Made by a program: the position numbers and the translations under genes | Assembly (NCBI GenBank): GCA_014655195.1 | Contig: BNBH01000032.1 | Coordinates: 1-64,000 of the forward strand | DNA: 64,000 nt | From: Streptomyces cellulosae | GTDB taxonomy: Bacteria; Actinomycetota; Actinomycetes; Streptomycetales; Streptomycetaceae | Direction of reading: 5' to 3' | Shown here: positions 61,693-64,000 of the stretch, one piece after another | Position numbering within the stretch: the first letter of the stretch is position 1 | Layout of the letters: every line of letters starts with the position of its first letter | The notes under the pieces: generated by a model | What the model was told of the DNA's origin: nothing | The model's database searches: none | Seen by the model: the letters and a program-made list of their open reading frames with translations, nothing else

Positions 61693-62142
61693 ATGGAGCC
61701 CCTCACCGAGCATCGCGGCGTCAGCGGCCCGGTCGTCTATGGCTTCCTGAGGCTGGTGCGCGTCTCCCGGGCCCGCCAGGATGCCCTGCACGACGTTCTG
61801 GCCGAGTACTGCCGCCGGCACGAGCTCGACCTGCACGGGGTCTTCACCGAACGGACGGCGGGCACCGAGCGGTCGGCCGCGTTCACCGGCCTGCTGGACG
61901 TCCTAGACCTGCATGGCACCTACGGCGTCGTCCTGCCCGCCCTCTCGCACCTGGGGCCGAGGGCAATAGCCGCCCCCCGGCAGGCCCGGATCACCGCTGC
62001 CGGCGCCCGGCTGCTACTGGTCCGCGGCCCCCGCGCCCCCCGCACCCCCCGCCCGGCCGCCTCCGGCCCCGCCGGGTCCCCGTCCGGACGGGGCCGCCGC
62101 CGCAGTCCCGGCCCCGCCCCCGCTCTGGACCACGACACGTGA
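61693..62142 (+). CDS. Small serine-recombinase-like protein
   Basis: A 149-residue product. VYGFLRLVRVSRARQDALHD through VLAEYCRRHELDLHGVFTE and YGVVLPALSHLG follow the resolvase N-terminal domain, including a Ser at the RVS position, but the DNA-binding domain is missing and the C-terminus is a low-complexity Arg/Pro tail. It may be a regulator derived from a recombinase. The start is uncertain (TTG at 61663 possible). Confidence 0.5.
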   Translation: MEPLTEHRGVSGPVVYGFLRLVRVSRARQDALHDVLAEYCRRHELDLHGVFTERTAGTERSAAFTGLLDVLDLHGTYGVVLPALSHLGPRAIAAPRQARITAAGARLLLVRGPRAPRTPRPAASGPAGSPSGRGRRRSPGPAPALDHDT

Positions 62143-62149
62143 GGCCCTC

Positions 62150-62587
62150 ATGCCTGAAGCGACTCAGAGGTTCTTCGAACACCGGCCCGAATCGGTCAAA
62201 GCGGCACGTGACTTCACCACCCGGACGCTGAAGGACTGGGGTCTGGATGACACCGGCGACATCCGTCTGGTCGTCTCAGAACTCGCGACCAACGCGCTCG
62301 CTCACGGCAGCGATGCCGAGCACGGCTTCCTCGTCCGTCTGGAGGCCCAGACCGACGGGGTCCGTCTGGAAGTCCACGACAGCCGCGACCCTCGCCAGCC
62401 CCTGCCCGAACCTGCCGAGCCGGACCCGGCGGCCGAGACTGGCCGGGGGCTGGTGATTGCCGCCGCCCTCGCCGCCCGCTGGGGTGTCACTCCCCGCCAG
62501 CCGCGCGGGAAGATCGTCTGGTCCCACTTCCCTACCGTCTTGCCGGCCGCCCTCGTCAGGGCCGGTCAGGAGGTTCGGACGTGCTGA
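62150..62587 (+). CDS. ATP-binding protein, HATPase_c_2
   Basis: A 145-residue GHKL domain protein: LVVSELATNALAHGSD (N-box), VRLEVHDSRDP (G1) and TGRGLVIAAALAARWGV (G2). It is like the protein at 17860 but shorter. It sits just upstream of the radical SAM/precursor pair, and similar genes often accompany Streptomyces RiPP and regulatory loci. Confidence 0.8.
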   Translation: MPEATQRFFEHRPESVKAARDFTTRTLKDWGLDDTGDIRLVVSELATNALAHGSDAEHGFLVRLEAQTDGVRLEVHDSRDPRQPLPEPAEPDPAAETGRGLVIAAALAARWGVTPRQPRGKIVWSHFPTVLPAALVRAGQEVRTC

Positions 62588-62663
62588 CCGGCACCGCGGC
62601 CGCGGTCAACATCCAGTTCGTCTGCTGACCCGCCCGCTCGAACCCTCGATCGAGAGGAGCGCG

Positions 62664-63782
62664 ATGCCCAGCCGGTCCCGTCTGGCCCCCAGGCCGCGTG
62701 CGGTGATCATGCAGCCCACCACGCAGTGCCTGCCGATGGACTGCACGTACTGCTACCTGCCGTTTAGGAAGATGAAGCACCTGATGCCGGCTGCCGTCGC
62801 CGAGGCAGCGGCGCTGGCCGTCAACCGGTGGGCGGCCGACGACCCCGCGTTCGAGGTCGTCTGGCACGGCGGGGAGCCGCTTGCCACCGGCCGTGAGCAC
62901 CTCGCGGCCCTCATGGCCCCTTTCCGGGGTGTGAAGCACTCCGTGCAGACGAACGCTGCCCTGATCGACGACGCGTGGTGCGAGTTCCTGCTGAAGCATG
63001 AGGTGCACGTGGGCGTCAGCATCGACGGTCCCGAGGACATGAACACCCATCGGGTCACGCTCGTCGGCCGCCCCGGGTTCCGTGTCGCGATGCGCGGCAT
63101 CGACCGGCTGCGCCGGCACGGCATCGCGTTCTCCGCCATCGCCGTTGTATCCGACCCCGGCCCCGCGGACGCGGCCCGCTTCTACGAGTTCTTCGCCGAG
63201 CTCGGCGTCACGACCCTGGGCGTCAACGTCGAAGAGACCGAGGGCATCAACCATCACGCGCCCCAGGCTGACCCCGCCCGGTCCGCCGAGTTCTGGGCCG
63301 CCCTCGCCGACGCCTGGCGGGGGAACCCCGTCATACAGCTGCGGGAGATGACGAGGGTGATGAACTTCGCCAGCGCCGTCCTCCACGGCCGGGCACCGGG
63401 CCCGGCGCCTGTCGACACGCCGTGGGACCCGCTGCCCACCATCGCCTACGACGGCGGCGTGGTCATGCTCTCGCCCGAGCTGGCCGGCTTCACCGACGAG
63501 CGGTTCGGTGACTTCACCACCGGCAACGTGCTCCGCGACGGCCTCGACGTCCTCGTGGCGGAAGCCGAGCAGCGCACCCCCTGGATCACCGAGTTCTGGA
63601 AGGGCGTGGACGCCTGCCGCGCCACCTGCCCTTTCTTCGCCTTCTGCGGAGGAGCCCACCCGGCCAACCGGTACTTCGAACATGACGGCCGCTTCGACGG
63701 GACCCGGACCCGGTACTGCACCACCGCCAAGATCGCCCTACTCGAAGGAGTCGCGCGTCATGCTTCCGCCCACCGCCACTGA
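62664..63782 (+). CDS. Radical SAM/SPASM peptide maturase, cyclophane-forming type
   Basis: A 372-residue radical SAM enzyme. The cluster motif QCLPMDCTYCYLP is spaced C-x4-C-x2-C, one residue longer than usual. VVWHGGEPLATG is the GGEP motif and SIDGPEDMNTHR matches peptide maturases. The SPASM-like C-terminus is CRATCPFFAFCGGAHPANRY with a late TRYC. The precursor directly downstream contains aromatic-x-Asn/Asp triplets, the known targets of three-residue cyclophane synthases. ATG at 62664 follows GAGAGGAG. Confidence 0.85.
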   Translation: MPSRSRLAPRPRAVIMQPTTQCLPMDCTYCYLPFRKMKHLMPAAVAEAAALAVNRWAADDPAFEVVWHGGEPLATGREHLAALMAPFRGVKHSVQTNAALIDDAWCEFLLKHEVHVGVSIDGPEDMNTHRVTLVGRPGFRVAMRGIDRLRRHGIAFSAIAVVSDPGPADAARFYEFFAELGVTTLGVNVEETEGINHHAPQADPARSAEFWAALADAWRGNPVIQLREMTRVMNFASAVLHGRAPGPAPVDTPWDPLPTIAYDGGVVMLSPELAGFTDERFGDFTTGNVLRDGLDVLVAEAEQRTPWITEFWKGVDACRATCPFFAFCGGAHPANRYFEHDGRFDGTRTRYCTTAKIALLEGVARHASAHRH

Positions 63783-63936
63783 CCTCGTGATGAACTCGGC
63801 CCAGGGCTTCCAGGCGCTCCTGGAGGCAACCGGCACCCGCCCCCTCGCCACCTTCGACAACCGTCCCACCTGGGACAACCCCACGCCCGTGTTCGACAAC
63901 CGTCCCACCTGGGACGACTGGAGCAAGAAGTCCTAG
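63760..63936 (+). CDS. RiPP precursor with repeated FDNRPTWD core
   Basis: A 58-residue peptide: a helical leader (DLVMNSAQGFQALLEATGTR) and a core with FDNRPTWDN and FDNRPTWDDW separated by PTPV, ending WSKKS. FDN, WDN, FDN and WDD are four aromatic-x-Asn/Asp triplets suited to cyclophane crosslinking by the upstream radical SAM enzyme. It resembles multi-cyclophane precursors of the AmcA type, by recollection. It overlaps the maturase 3' end by 23 bp; GGAG precedes the ATG. Confidence 0.85.
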   Translation: MLPPTATDLVMNSAQGFQALLEATGTRPLATFDNRPTWDNPTPVFDNRPTWDDWSKKS

Positions 63937-63953
63937 CCCGCCCTGCCATCCAA

Positions 63954-63977
63954 GGCGGCCCGGCGAACCGGGCCGCC
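63954..63977 (+). terminator. Intrinsic terminator after the RiPP precursor
   Basis: GGCGGCCCGG-CGAA-CCGGGCCGCC forms a 10-bp perfect GC stem with a tetraloop, 17 bp after the precursor stop. There is no U-tract, as is common in Streptomyces. Confidence 0.8.
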
Positions 63978-64000
63978 CTGGAGCAGAACCCAGGAGCACC

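Overview
The window is high-GC actinobacterial DNA, almost certainly Streptomyces. Reasons: strong third-position GC in every credible gene, a complete conservon (cvnABCDE), families typical of the genus (DUF6415, DUF5999, DUF574-type methyltransferase, XRE/DUF5753 regulators, HATPase_c_2 proteins), GTG/TTG starts, many 4-bp stop/start overlaps, and rare TTA codons. It reads as an accessory chromosome-arm region: biosynthetic islands, dense regulators, IS elements and gene fragments. I see no rRNA or tRNA gene and no CRISPR array.

Region by region. (1) 1-5.7 kb: edge of a nonribosomal peptide locus, with a carrier-plus-heterocyclization NRPS start running off the left edge, a divergent fatty acyl-AMP ligase, a type II thioesterase, a LuxR-type regulator and an FAD oxidoreductase. 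(2) 6.1-15 kb: a decayed zone. An M23 peptidase gene is split cleanly by an IS630-type element with TA duplication. There is an IS701-like remnant next to a truncated anti-sigma-like gene, a PucR-type regulator, a sigma/anti-sigma/membrane fusion, fragments of other genes, and an IS5-like element carrying a passenger gene and a hairpin over its transposase ribosome-binding site. (3) 15-19 kb: an aminoglycoside-phosphotransferase-like kinase operon with an XRE-TPR regulator, then an ATP-binding protein and a P-loop kinase. (4) 19-32 kb: TrmO-like protein, then a mostly plus-strand chain of regulators, small proteins, two methyltransferases, a GH15 glycosidase, asparaginase and a PPC-domain protein, many joined by overlapping stop/start codons.

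(5) 32-35 kb: a minus-strand cupin / radical SAM / isoaspartyl-type methyltransferase operon that looks like peptide tailoring without a visible precursor. (6) 35.4-44.7 kb: a nine-gene minus-strand unit joining cvnABCDE to GGPP synthase, a class II diterpene cyclase (DADD), a P450 and a class I terpene synthase, enough for a labdane-type diterpenoid. (7) 45-61.5 kb: the most intriguing part, an unrecognised pathway. It has two paralogous aldo/keto reductases (one missing catalytic residues), GNAT, an S-adenosylhomocysteine-hydrolase-like protein, a small Cys-rich protein, a SAM methyltransferase, a phosphoribosyltransferase, a HAD phosphatase, a B12-type radical SAM protein, a nucleotidyltransferase, two EEP-family phosphatases, WbqC-like and YdcF-like proteins and an XRE-TPR regulator. 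Two of its core genes carry TTA codons, which implies bldA control. The enzyme mix suggests a modified nucleoside or nucleotide-linked metabolite (inference). (8) 61.7-64 kb: a resolvase-like protein, an ATP-binding protein and a cyclophane-type RiPP pair, a radical SAM maturase whose 3' end overlaps a 58-residue precursor with two FDNRPTWD repeats, closed by a terminator.
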